From Bdellovibrionales bacterium (GTDB lineage Bacteria; Bdellovibrionota; UBA1018; CAIPTA01): a stretch of 6,298 nucleotides of DNA. How positions within the stretch are numbered: the first letter of the stretch is position 1; each line of letters starts with the position of its first letter. The notes under the pieces are model-generated. The model had not been told where the DNA came from and did not search any database. It saw only the letters and a program-made list of their open reading frames with translations. Below, in pieces: positions 1 to 5,508 of this stretch. The translations under genes were made by a program, and so were the position numbers. The stretch is from NCBI GenBank assembly GCA_021730855.1, contig JAKFYM010000285.1, forward strand, positions 1-6,298. Reading direction: 5' to 3'.

Positions 1-8
1 CCCCTACC

Positions 9-51
9 CTCACGGAAATAACACTCTGCTTCGTGGTGCGCCCTAAGTGAT
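9..51 (+). repeat. Direct repeat copy 1 (43 bp)
   Basis: This stretch matches 2072-2114 in the same orientation and at the same length, with 3 mismatches (at 15, 19 and 23). The last 28 bases (24-51) are identical to 2087-2114. The copies lie 2,063 bp apart and bracket the two minus-strand genes between them. The hairpin arms of copy 2 are degraded here: the inner left arm has a mismatch and the outer GGCGC arm is missing. The three differences are each 4 bases apart, so they do not follow a codon pattern, which argues against a conserved coding segment. The nature of the repeat is unknown. Confidence 0.85.
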
Positions 52-95
52 AGCCAAACAAAAGCAAAACTGCGCCTTCGCCCTGTCCCCCCACC

Positions 96-1046
96 TCAAT
101 AACAACTCTCCCGCTCGCAATTGACTAGCCTAACCATGGGCGGGCGCGAGGAATCTATAACTTTCTCATTTTTATACCAAGGACTCGTCGCAATTTTTAC
201 TTCCACATCGTAGGTGGTTCTGATCTCGATCTCTGTGATTCTCGGGCAGCGAATCACCAACCTGCCTCGCAGGCCCATCCCCTCACGGCCAGAATCATAG
301 GGCGGCCGCTTGCGCGACCAAATAATATTGTCGATGGTGAAATCCGCCTTCGTAGAATCGGACAAGGAAGAGCAAAGGTTAGCGTTCTGGATCTCGGCCC
401 GTAAGAATTTGGTCGCATCCACAATCGACCTGCCATCACCGAAGAGAAGTTCGGAACGTTTACCAAATTTCGCATCATCGAATGTGATCGCAGTTGCCGT
501 TATTTTGAAGAAAGAATCGCTCGAATGGTAAATCTTCTGCGACCTTCCCAACAAAAAGCTCTTCACCTTAGCCCCAATAAGATCCAAGCCCACGAGATCA
601 TTCGATAGCCCCACGTGGTGGCCAATCTCGTGCACTAGCATGGCGGCGGCGGAAGGAATATCCATCGCCACGGTCGTAAACCCCGGACCTTGGCTATAAA
701 TTAAATCTAGATTGATAAAAATCTGGCTCCCGATTGTGGAGCCGGTCACGGCCACTCGCTCCACGCCATCGACGATAAAAAATCCGGGGTTTTTCTTCTC
801 CGATTTAAACTGAATCTGGTCTTTTGAAAGCAATTCTTGGGGAATGGCCGCGCCAATTTTGGCAAGATTGATTTCTTGCGTGCGATCTAGCTCACAAAAC
901 CTGGAGGGCAAGCACATGCTCACCATTTTTTCTAAATTGACATAAGCATACAAGATGTTCTGCTCAGCGGTGCCGCCGCCATTATTGACTTCCGTTCCCG
1001 CATACGCACAAAAAGAAAAGAGCCAGCCGACCAAGATAGAATACAT
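96..1046 (-). CDS. Exported protein with HExxH zinc-protease-like motif
   Basis: Predicted 316-aa exported protein of no recognised family. Residues 1-16 form a short signal peptide (hydrophobic core ILVGWLFSF, likely cleavage after AYA), followed by a glycine-rich NNGGG segment as is common in Bdellovibrio-like exported proteins. Near the middle, MLVHEIGHHVGLSND (about residues 136-150) contains the zinc-binding HExxH (H139, E140, H143). It matches the metzincin pattern HExxHxxGxxH up to G146, but the third-ligand position is N149, with D150 beside it, so the third ligand is uncertain. Cysteines lie at 45, 51, 225, 267, 310 and 315, suggesting periplasmic or extracellular disulfides. The ATG is preceded by a GGGGGA ribosome site with a 4-nt gap. 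The gene starts 50 nt after the TIGR02147-type gene stops, with no visible terminator between them, so the two are probably co-transcribed. Peptidase activity is inferred from the motif only; it could also be an inactive zinc-binding protein. Confidence 0.8.
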   Translation of the reverse strand: MYSILVGWLFSFCAYAGTEVNNGGGTAEQNILYAYVNLEKMVSMCLPSRFCELDRTQEINLAKIGAAIPQELLSKDQIQFKSEKKNPGFFIVDGVERVAVTGSTIGSQIFINLDLIYSQGPGFTTVAMDIPSAAAMLVHEIGHHVGLSNDLVGLDLIGAKVKSFLLGRSQKIYHSSDSFFKITATAITFDDAKFGKRSELLFGDGRSIVDATKFLRAEIQNANLCSSLSDSTKADFTIDNIIWSRKRPPYDSGREGMGLRGRLVIRCPRITEIEIRTTYDVEVKIATSPWYKNEKVIDSSRPPMVRLVNCERESCY

Positions 1047-1056
1047 AAATCCCCCT
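1047..1056 (-). promoter_or_regulatory. Ribosome binding site of the HExxH protein gene
   Basis: On the minus strand an AGGGGG run sits 4 nt before the ATG at 1046. It is the clearest ribosome binding site in the left half of the window, and it fixes this start. An out-of-frame ATG about 20 nt upstream overlaps it and is not expected to be used. Confidence 0.6.
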
Positions 1057-1096
1057 TTTTACTCATACCGATTGCTACAACGAAAACTCCCCTGCA

Positions 1097-1873
1097 TTAA
1101 GAATGCGTCTCTACATCCTTTGTGAGGGCAAAGAGCTGCACCCCTAGGCGGAAGACGGCCGTTTTTTTCGGCTTTCCCTCGAGAAACGCGCATAGGTCTC
1201 GACGAAATTTTCGTATTCTCGCCTTAGCCTCAGGGATCAACGTAGGGTCAATGGCGATATTCGTGAAACCAAATTCCCTACGGTGAACCGACTGGTCCTG
1301 GAGCGCTGCCGCCGCTAAATCTAAATGAGTAAGATGACTTTTTTGGATAGCGAGGTCGGGTATATCTACCGTGGTGGCAAAATTCTTGTGGGTTGGACGA
1401 AGTTTTTTCGTCTTGCCATCACGAGAAAGATAACCCATAGAGGTGAGGGTCTTGAGAGCTACCGCAGCTTTCGTGCTAGATATCCCTAAGCGGTGGGCTA
1501 TCCAAGTGGGAGTGCTGTCAAAGTCATTGGTTTCCGCCAATGTCAGGATGGCAAGATAGTACCAGTTAGAGATGACCTCAAACGTCGCTCGCTCAATGAG
1601 CACATATTGCATGGCTGCATCTGTTCGTGGGTACTTACTTTTTAACGCCTGTAGGAAACCCATCGCATCATTGGGGTCCAGGGAAATACGCGAAATGATT
1701 TTCGCGCCAATCTTGCGACTAATCCGTCTTTGGCCATTGAAAATATTACTTAGCCCCGAGGGCTGAATTCCGAGGAACCGAGCATAGGCACGCAGCGAAA
1801 AAGAGGCGTTCTTGGCGCGCCTTGCCTGGTAGTCATGAAGCATTGCCTTTAGCAATCGGTCGTGCGGATCCAT
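1097..1873 (-). CDS. TIGR02147 / DUF4423 family regulator
   Basis: A 258-aa protein that matches the TIGR02147 family by pattern, a group of putative transcription regulators expanded in Bdellovibrio and Fibrobacter. Residues 1-75 carry a Cro-like helix-turn-helix (about 28-52, RAYARFLGIQPSGLSNIF, then NGQRRIS). Residues 85-255 are the DUF4423 part, with a second, winged HTH at about 119-155 (TWIAHRLGISSTKAAVALKTL, then MGYLSRDG). The C-terminal FRLGVQLFALTK is a family hallmark. I chose the ATG at 1873 because family members normally begin about 20-25 residues before the SFSLRAYAR segment. The frame stays open upstream to a TTG at 1924, but the added residues are hydrophobic and non-family-like. 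The ribosome site is weak. The gene precedes the exported HExxH protein by 50 nt on the same strand, so it may control that gene and itself. Targets and ligand are unknown. Confidence 0.88.
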   Translation of the reverse strand: MDPHDRLLKAMLHDYQARRAKNASFSLRAYARFLGIQPSGLSNIFNGQRRISRKIGAKIISRISLDPNDAMGFLQALKSKYPRTDAAMQYVLIERATFEVISNWYYLAILTLAETNDFDSTPTWIAHRLGISSTKAAVALKTLTSMGYLSRDGKTKKLRPTHKNFATTVDIPDLAIQKSHLTHLDLAAAALQDQSVHRREFGFTNIAIDPTLIPEAKARIRKFRRDLCAFLEGKPKKTAVFRLGVQLFALTKDVETHS

Positions 1874-1918
1874 ATCTGACCAGCTTGCCAGACCCACCCA
1901 AACAGTCAAACGCAAACA

Positions 1919-1931
1919 GAACAAAGTGTTC
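1919..1931. promoter_or_regulatory. Candidate operator palindrome upstream of the regulator
   Basis: A perfect inverted repeat GAACA-AAG-TGTTC lies 46 nt upstream of the regulator's ATG (1873), a normal place for an autoregulatory operator. A second small symmetric site, AAACAGTTT (1945-1953), lies 13 nt away. Binding by the TIGR02147-type protein is inference. No convincing -35/-10 pair could be fixed on the minus strand. Confidence 0.35.
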
Positions 1932-1967
1932 CGTTTTTAAAATGAAACAGTTTGTTGAGGGTCGAGC

Positions 1968-2132
1968 TTGGAACTGTGCGGGCAATCAGGCGACCAGGAA
2001 GACAAGCCTGCTAAGGACAAGAAACTCAAAGTTCTGTTCGCGGATGGAGTGAAACTTCATACCCGTTGGCGCTCACGAAAACAACGCTCTGCTTCGTGGT
2101 GCGCCCTAAGTGATGCCCCCCCGCCCGCGTAA
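1968..2132 (+). CDS. Possible small ORF, 54 aa, lysine/arginine-rich
   Basis: This frame opens after an in-frame TGA at 1956-1958 and runs to TAA at 2130-2132. A TTG at 1968 has GAGGG 6 nt upstream, an acceptable ribosome site. The product would be basic in the middle (about residues 14-40, including KPAKDKKLKVLF and RWRSRKQR) and would end in APPPA. Codon choice between about 2010 and 2070 looks like real coding sequence, but the last third runs through the hairpin-forming direct repeat and into the GC-rich hairpin. The matching frame at the other repeat copy is broken by a stop (19-21). It is therefore either a small gene or the 3' remnant of an older gene. No family was recognised. Confidence 0.25.
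   Translation: MELCGQSGDQEDKPAKDKKLKVLFADGVKLHTRWRSRKQRSASWCALSDAPPPA
2068..2105. repeat. Imperfect hairpin overlapping repeat copy 2
   Basis: GGCGC-T-CACGAA pairs with TTCGTG-GT-GCGCC: 5 bp and 6 bp separated by a 1x2 internal loop, with a 13-nt terminal loop (2080-2092). The right-hand arms lie inside the conserved repeat core and the left-hand arms just before it. It has no T-run on either strand, so it is not an ordinary intrinsic terminator. Confidence 0.55.
2072..2114 (+). repeat. Direct repeat copy 2 (43 bp)
   Basis: Partner of the repeat at 9-51, with 40 of 43 positions identical and same orientation. This copy keeps the inner hairpin arms CACGAA/TTCGTG that copy 1 has partly lost, and it is directly followed by a GC-rich hairpin that copy 1 lacks. 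The two copies flank the regulator and HExxH-protein genes. Confidence 0.85.
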
Positions 2133-2144
2133 CCGGGGCGGGGG
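2118..2144. other. GC-rich hairpin
   Basis: CCCCCGCCC (2118-2126) pairs perfectly with GGGCGGGGG (2136-2144) across a 9-nt loop. It sits immediately after repeat copy 2 and about 60 nt beyond the stop of the minus-strand remnant at 2203. There is no U-tract on either side, so a terminator role is only possible. It could instead be part of the repeat element or a site of strand slippage, given the run of seven Cs. Confidence 0.5.
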
Positions 2145-2202
2145 TGGCCCAAATTCTGCAGCGACCTGCCGAACGACGGCCACTACTTAACGAACTCTAA
2201 AT

Positions 2203-2541
2203 CTATTTCACTTCTATGGAGAAATCGGAAACCAATTTGTAGCCAAAAGTTCCCAATGAGCAAATGGCATCTTCCGTGATGGGAAAAGTCTGCTTCTTGG
2301 GAGTGTTCTTGGGAGGCATGACCCAGTCCTTTACCAGTTGGTCTACCGTGGCCTTTGCGGTAAGGAACCGGTAAGAAATTCTTGGCTGCAAGTGCCACAG
2401 GCGATGAGATACTTTTCCAAATCCGACTTGTACGTTAGCGGCTTGAATCGTGCCGCCAGGAGCGCACGATAACGGAAGCAGGGCCTCCAGATCGACTATA
2501 AGGCTATCCAGGCCAGCGCTATAGTGGGTGGCGGCCGCCAA
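2203..2541 (-). pseudogene. Probable 5'-truncated gene remnant
   Basis: An open frame of 112 codons ends at TAG (2203-2205). Its codon use looks like real coding sequence, with mixed, sensible third positions and no low-complexity bias. It has no good start: the only candidate is a TTG at 2541 with no ribosome site, and an in-frame TGA lies 10 codons further upstream. The C-terminal part (for example WVMPPKNTPKKQTFPI, then SFEVK-like ending SIEVK) looks like a beta-rich soluble domain, but I do not recognise a family. The neighbouring plus-strand promoter and small secreted-protein gene begin about 60 nt away, so the original 5' part of this gene was probably lost. It could still be a functional short protein started at TTG. 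Confidence 0.4.
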
Positions 2542-2573
2542 GGATTGATCGGATTTTGGAACTACTTGCCTTC

Positions 2574-2590
2574 AAAGTGTCGGTCACTTT
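2574..2590. promoter_or_regulatory. Operator-like palindrome over the -35 region
   Basis: AAAGTG-TCGGT-CACTTT is a perfect 6-bp inverted repeat with a 5-nt spacer. It ends 7 nt before the TATAAT box of the secreted-protein gene, exactly where a -35 element should be, while no good -35 hexamer is present. This arrangement fits an activator or repressor site. Its regulator is unknown. Confidence 0.4.
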
Positions 2591-2597
2591 ACAATTA

Positions 2598-2603
2598 TAT
2601 AAT
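2598..2603 (+). promoter_or_regulatory. -10 box of the small secreted-protein gene
   Basis: A perfect TATAAT in an AT-rich stretch. Transcription would start near 2610, giving a leader of about 16 nt that contains the AGGAG ribosome site (2611-2615), 10 nt before the ATG. No matching -35 hexamer is seen. Confidence 0.6.
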
Positions 2604-2625
2604 TAACTCTAGGAGAATAACCAAA

Positions 2626-2880
2626 ATGAAATTTATGATCAGCATGAGCATCTCATTGATACTAAATCAGGCGTCCTTTGCGGCAGAACATAAACATTCA
2701 ACTGAAACAAAACGTAAGCCCGCATCTTCTGGGAATTTCTTCTGTACTATAACCAGTTCCGGTGAACTACAGACTAGAATGGAAGCAGAATGCGATACGA
2801 AACTGCCCTTTTCTATCGCCGCTCAAACAAACAATAATAGTGGTGTTACTCACTTCACCTACTGCTGCACCGCTAAATAA
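2626..2880 (+). CDS. Small exported cysteine-containing protein, 84 aa
   Basis: Unrecognised small exported protein. The ATG at 2626 is supported by AGGAG 10 nt upstream and by a signal peptide starting there (positively charged K2, hydrophobic core to about residue 15, likely cleavage after SFA at residue 19). The frame is open further upstream to 2524, but that part is not needed. The mature protein is about 65 residues: a polar, histidine/lysine-rich N-terminus (AEHKHSTETKRK) and then a domain with cysteines at 40, 56, 80 and 81. These could make two disulfides in the periplasm or outside the cell; the adjacent pair near the end (YCCTAK) is distinctive. It is a stand-alone gene, with its own promoter and a hairpin 43 nt after the stop. 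The role is unknown; a secreted effector, inhibitor or envelope component are all possible. Confidence 0.75.
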   Translation: MKFMISMSISLILNQASFAAEHKHSTETKRKPASSGNFFCTITSSGELQTRMEAECDTKLPFSIAAQTNNNSGVTHFTYCCTAK

Positions 2881-2922
2881 AACACTTCAATACGACACGC
2901 TGAATTCGCATCATTGACCTGG

Positions 2923-2944
2923 AGCCGGAACCGCAGTTCCGGCT
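2923..2944 (+). terminator. Hairpin downstream of the small secreted-protein gene
   Basis: AGCCGGAAC and GTTCCGGCT form a perfect 9-bp stem with a CGCA loop, starting 43 nt after the stop codon. The following bases are only moderately T-rich (TCCCAGTCTTCG), so it may be a weak intrinsic terminator or a 3'-end-stabilising hairpin. Between it and 3121 I see no gene, and only AT-rich sequence around 3017-3042. Confidence 0.5.
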
Positions 2945-3123
2945 TCCCAGTCTTCGCTATCGAATCATAGCCTTCCTTGACGCTTGCAAATCAACGCTAG
3001 ACAACTCAGTGCTGCCAAAATTCAAAATTTAATCGTTAATTCCAGAGCGAAGTGTCATCTGCCACAGTGCAATGGCAGGCAACTCCCCCTCCCCATTTGC
3101 TAGCACAACAAACCAAAAAACTT

Positions 3124-3132
3124 TGCTATAGT
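3124..3132 (+). promoter_or_regulatory. Extended -10 promoter giving a leaderless kefF-like mRNA
   Basis: TG-C-TATAGT is an extended -10 element with one deviation from the TATAAT hexamer. The hexamer ends at 3132, so transcription should start 6-8 nt later, at or next to the A of the ATG at 3139. No ribosome binding site precedes that ATG. The only -35-like hexamer (TTGCTA, 3097-3102) is 24 nt away, too far to matter, which fits an extended -10 type. Confidence 0.5.
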
Positions 3133-3138
3133 CGGTCG

Positions 3139-3678
3139 ATGAAAAAGATCCTCTGCCTCTACGCCCACCCCAACCCGCAGCGCTCCCGGGCCAATCGCAA
3201 GATCGTGGAAAGCCTCACGCCCCTCGCCAACCTAAGTTTTCGCCCCCTCTATGAGCTCTACCCAGAGTTTTATATCGACGTAAAACGCGAGCAGCAGCTC
3301 CTGCAGGAACACGACCTGATCTTCTTTCAGCACCCCTTCTATTGGTACAGCATGCCCCCGCTCCTCAAGCTCTGGATGGACAGCGTGCTGGAATTTGATT
3401 TCGCCTATGGACCCAAAGGCCGCGCCCTCGTAGGCAAGGATTTCCTGCTCTCGATCACCACCGGTGGGCCGCTGGATAGTTATGCCCCTAGTGGCTACAA
3501 CCGCTTCCCCCTCTCCGCTTTTTTTCCTCCATATGAACAGACCGCTAGGCTCTGCGGGATGCAGTGGCATGAGCCCCTCGTGCTCCACCACTCCACCCGC
3601 GTGAGCGAGGATACCCTCCTCCAGCATGCCGAATCCGTGCGGCAGCGGCTCGTGCAGCTCTCGACGGGAGCGCAATGA
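3139..3678 (+). CDS. kefF: KefF-type NAD(P)H oxidoreductase, ancillary protein of K+ efflux
   Basis: A 179-aa flavodoxin-fold protein close in length and pattern to E. coli KefF (176 aa). KefF is the FMN-binding quinone reductase that binds KefC on the cytoplasmic side and is needed for full antiporter activity. Visible hallmarks: the N-terminal beta strand and FMN phosphate region (ILCLYAHPNPQRSRAN, 4-19), LYELYPEFYID (38-48), QHPFYWYSMPPLLKLWMD (64-81), FAYG (88-91) and the TTGG loop (107-110). I chose the ATG at 3139 because KefF proteins begin directly with the first beta strand. The frame is open to a GTG at 3052, but those 29 residues are low-complexity. The stop overlaps the antiporter start (ATGA), so the two are translationally coupled. 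The choice between KefF and KefG rests on overall resemblance and is less certain than the family. Confidence 0.9.
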   Translation: MKKILCLYAHPNPQRSRANRKIVESLTPLANLSFRPLYELYPEFYIDVKREQQLLQEHDLIFFQHPFYWYSMPPLLKLWMDSVLEFDFAYGPKGRALVGKDFLLSITTGGPLDSYAPSGYNRFPLSAFFPPYEQTARLCGMQWHEPLVLHHSTRVSEDTLLQHAESVRQRLVQLSTGAQ

Positions 3679-5492
3679 TGGAAGGATTTCTCTGGAGCGC
3701 CTTCATCTTTTTTGCCGCCGCCGTGCTGGCCGTTCCCATTAGCAAGAAACTCGGCTTCGGCTCCGTGCTCGGCTACCTCATCGCCGGCTTCCTGATCGGC
3801 CCCTCGGGCTTGCGCCTGATCACCAATGTGGAAGACATCCTGCATTTCTCCGAGTTCGGAGTCGTCCTCCTGCTCTTCCTCATTGGAATTGAGCTCGAGC
3901 TGCGCAAACTCTGGCAGATGCGCTATTCCATTTTTGGCCTCGGTGGCTTGCAGGTGGTTGCTTGCCTCGCCGTCTTTGCCCTCCTCGCGAGCTTTCTTTT
4001 TTCCTGGCCGGTGGCCTTGCTCGTGGGCATGAGTTTTTCGCTCTCGTCCACCGCCATGGTGCTGCAGCTCCTGAATGAACGCAAAAGCCTGCACTCTCCG
4101 GGAGGCCGCTCGGCCTTTGCGGTGCTCCTCTTCCAAGACATCGCCGTGATCCCCATGCTCGCGCTCCTTCCCCTCCTCGCTCCCAGCACAGGCGTGACGG
4201 ATCCACTCCTCAAGCTCCTGCACTTTGGCAAAATCGTGGGCATTCTGGTGCTGGTGTTTGTGATTGGCCGCCTCTTCCTGCGCCACATTTTTCGGATGAT
4301 CGCCAATGTGCGCATGCGCGAGCTCTTCACGGCCCTGGCGCTCTTGCTCGTGGTGGGCATGGCGCTCCTGATGGAAAGTTTCGAGCTTTCGATGGGGCTT
4401 GGGGCCTTCCTCGCCGGGCTCCTCCTCGCCGATAGCGAATATCGTCACGCGATCGAGGCCGATATCGAGCCCTTCAAGGGCCTCCTGCTCGGGCTCTTTT
4501 TCATCTCTATCGGCATGAGCGTGCGCTCCAGCGACATCCTCCAGAACCCCGCCCTCATAGCCTCGGCCGTGGTGGTGATCATCCTGCTCAAAACAGCCCT
4601 GCACTATTTGGTGGGCTGGATTTTTCGTGTGCCGCGCACGCAGCTGCCTTTTTTCTCCCTCGCCCTCGCGCAGGTGGGAGAATTCGCCTTCGTGCTTTTT
4701 GGCACAGCCCTTAGCCTAGGCATCCTCACCGAGGAAGAGCGTGGGCCCCTCGTGGCCGTGAGTGCGCTCTCTTTCGTGGGCGTCTCGCTCGCGGTCAAAG
4801 CCTATGACTATTTCCTCGCCTCCCGCCTCGAAAAAGGCAGCCCGCGCGAAGCGGACGAGGTAGTGAGCAGTGGAGCGCCGGTCATCATCGCGGGCTTTGG
4901 GCGCGTGGGACAAATCGTGGGGCGCTATCTCTTCGCCAATGGCATCAAGGCCACGGTGCTCGATTTCGAAGCCGACCAGGTGGAGCTCCTGCGCAAGTTC
5001 GGATTCAAGATTTTTTATGGAGACGCAACCCGCCTCGATCTCATCGAAGCCGCCGGTGCCGAGAATGCGAAGATCCTCGTGGTGGCGATCGACGATGTGG
5101 AAGCCAGCCTCGCGCTCGTGGACCTAGCCCAAAAACACTTTCCTCACCTCACCTTGATCTGCCGCGCGAGAAACGTGAACCATGTTTTTGAATTGAAAGC
5201 CAGAGGCGTGCACCTTCTCGAGCGCGAAGCCTTTGATGGCTCCCTCCGCCTGGGCCGGCTCGTGCTTGAGCAACTAGGCATGCCCCGCTACCAAGCCCAC
5301 AGCCTGGCGCAGAAATTTCGCGACTTCGACCACAGCATGGTGGATCGCATGGCACGCGACCGCGATAGTGATGGCGCGCGTATCTCGCAGGCGCAGCAAG
5401 CGCGGGTGGATATCGAGCGCATGTTCGCCGAAGAGGACAAACGCATCCGCCAGGGCGATGAAGGCTGGGATGGGTATCAGGAAGCTCCTTAG
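3675..5492 (+). CDS. kefC: Glutathione-regulated K+/H+ antiporter, KefB/KefC type
   Basis: A 605-aa inner-membrane monovalent cation:proton antiporter (CPA2), normal length for Kef proteins. Residues 1-380 form about 12 membrane segments. They include the ion-pathway motif LLFQDIAVIP (151-160, acidic D155) and the regulatory cytoplasmic loop HAIEADIEPFKGLLLGLFF (258-276). After a linker (381-400) comes the RCK/TrkA-N domain (401-520), with the nucleotide-binding loop GFGRVG (407-412), D430 at the end of the second strand, and GDATR (449-453). A charged tail to 605 follows. Kef systems are held shut by glutathione and opened by glutathione-electrophile adducts; K+ efflux then acidifies and protects the cell. 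The start overlaps the kefF-like stop. The second ATG (3678) has better spacing to GGGAG (3666-3670) than the first. By remembered alignment the glutathione-contacting Arg residues are kept (R417, R517), while the Asn is Asp (D552). KefB cannot be excluded. Confidence 0.93.
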   Translation: MMEGFLWSAFIFFAAAVLAVPISKKLGFGSVLGYLIAGFLIGPSGLRLITNVEDILHFSEFGVVLLLFLIGIELELRKLWQMRYSIFGLGGLQVVACLAVFALLASFLFSWPVALLVGMSFSLSSTAMVLQLLNERKSLHSPGGRSAFAVLLFQDIAVIPMLALLPLLAPSTGVTDPLLKLLHFGKIVGILVLVFVIGRLFLRHIFRMIANVRMRELFTALALLLVVGMALLMESFELSMGLGAFLAGLLLADSEYRHAIEADIEPFKGLLLGLFFISIGMSVRSSDILQNPALIASAVVVIILLKTALHYLVGWIFRVPRTQLPFFSLALAQVGEFAFVLFGTALSLGILTEEERGPLVAVSALSFVGVSLAVKAYDYFLASRLEKGSPREADEVVSSGAPVIIAGFGRVGQIVGRYLFANGIKATVLDFEADQVELLRKFGFKIFYGDATRLDLIEAAGAENAKILVVAIDDVEASLALVDLAQKHFPHLTLICRARNVNHVFELKARGVHLLEREAFDGSLRLGRLVLEQLGMPRYQAHSLAQKFRDFDHSMVDRMARDRDSDGARISQAQQARVDIERMFAEEDKRIRQGDEGWDGYQEAP

Positions 5493-5508
5493 GTGAGCGC
5501 CCCACACG

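Noticed and set aside
35..62. GGTGCGC in the direct repeat resembles the left arm of a dif site
   Set aside because: Only the first 7 bases match. The central region and the right arm do not, and two copies 2 kb apart would not be expected for dif.
60..86. Terminator after the HExxH protein gene (minus strand, T-rich stretch 60-70)
   Set aside because: The T-rich run is real, but the only preceding stem is 3 bp (GCG/CGC), too weak to call.
1097..1924. A longer regulator starting at a TTG at 1924
   Set aside because: The 17 extra residues are hydrophobic and unlike the family N-terminus, and the longer start would place the GAACA palindrome over the start codon.
2065..2110. Possible integron attC site in repeat copy 2 (GTT and TAA near hairpin ends)
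   Set aside because: The arrangement is in the wrong order for RYYYAAC...GTTRRRY on either strand, copy 1 lacks the paired arms, and no integrase is present.
2977..3003. TTGACG as a -35 for a promoter in the 2945-3138 gap
   Set aside because: The best -10 at a usable distance (TAGACA, 15-nt spacer) matches only half of the consensus, and no gene starts just after it.
3495..4604. A 369-codon open frame on the minus strand, rich in His and Glu
   Set aside because: It lies entirely opposite the kefF/kefC genes. Its composition is the mirror of their Leu- and GC-rich codons, with no start signal or domain.
5149..5507. Two overlapping minus-strand frames at the end of the antiporter gene
   Set aside because: They are antisense shadows of the well-supported RCK domain and tail, with low-complexity Arg/Pro-rich composition.
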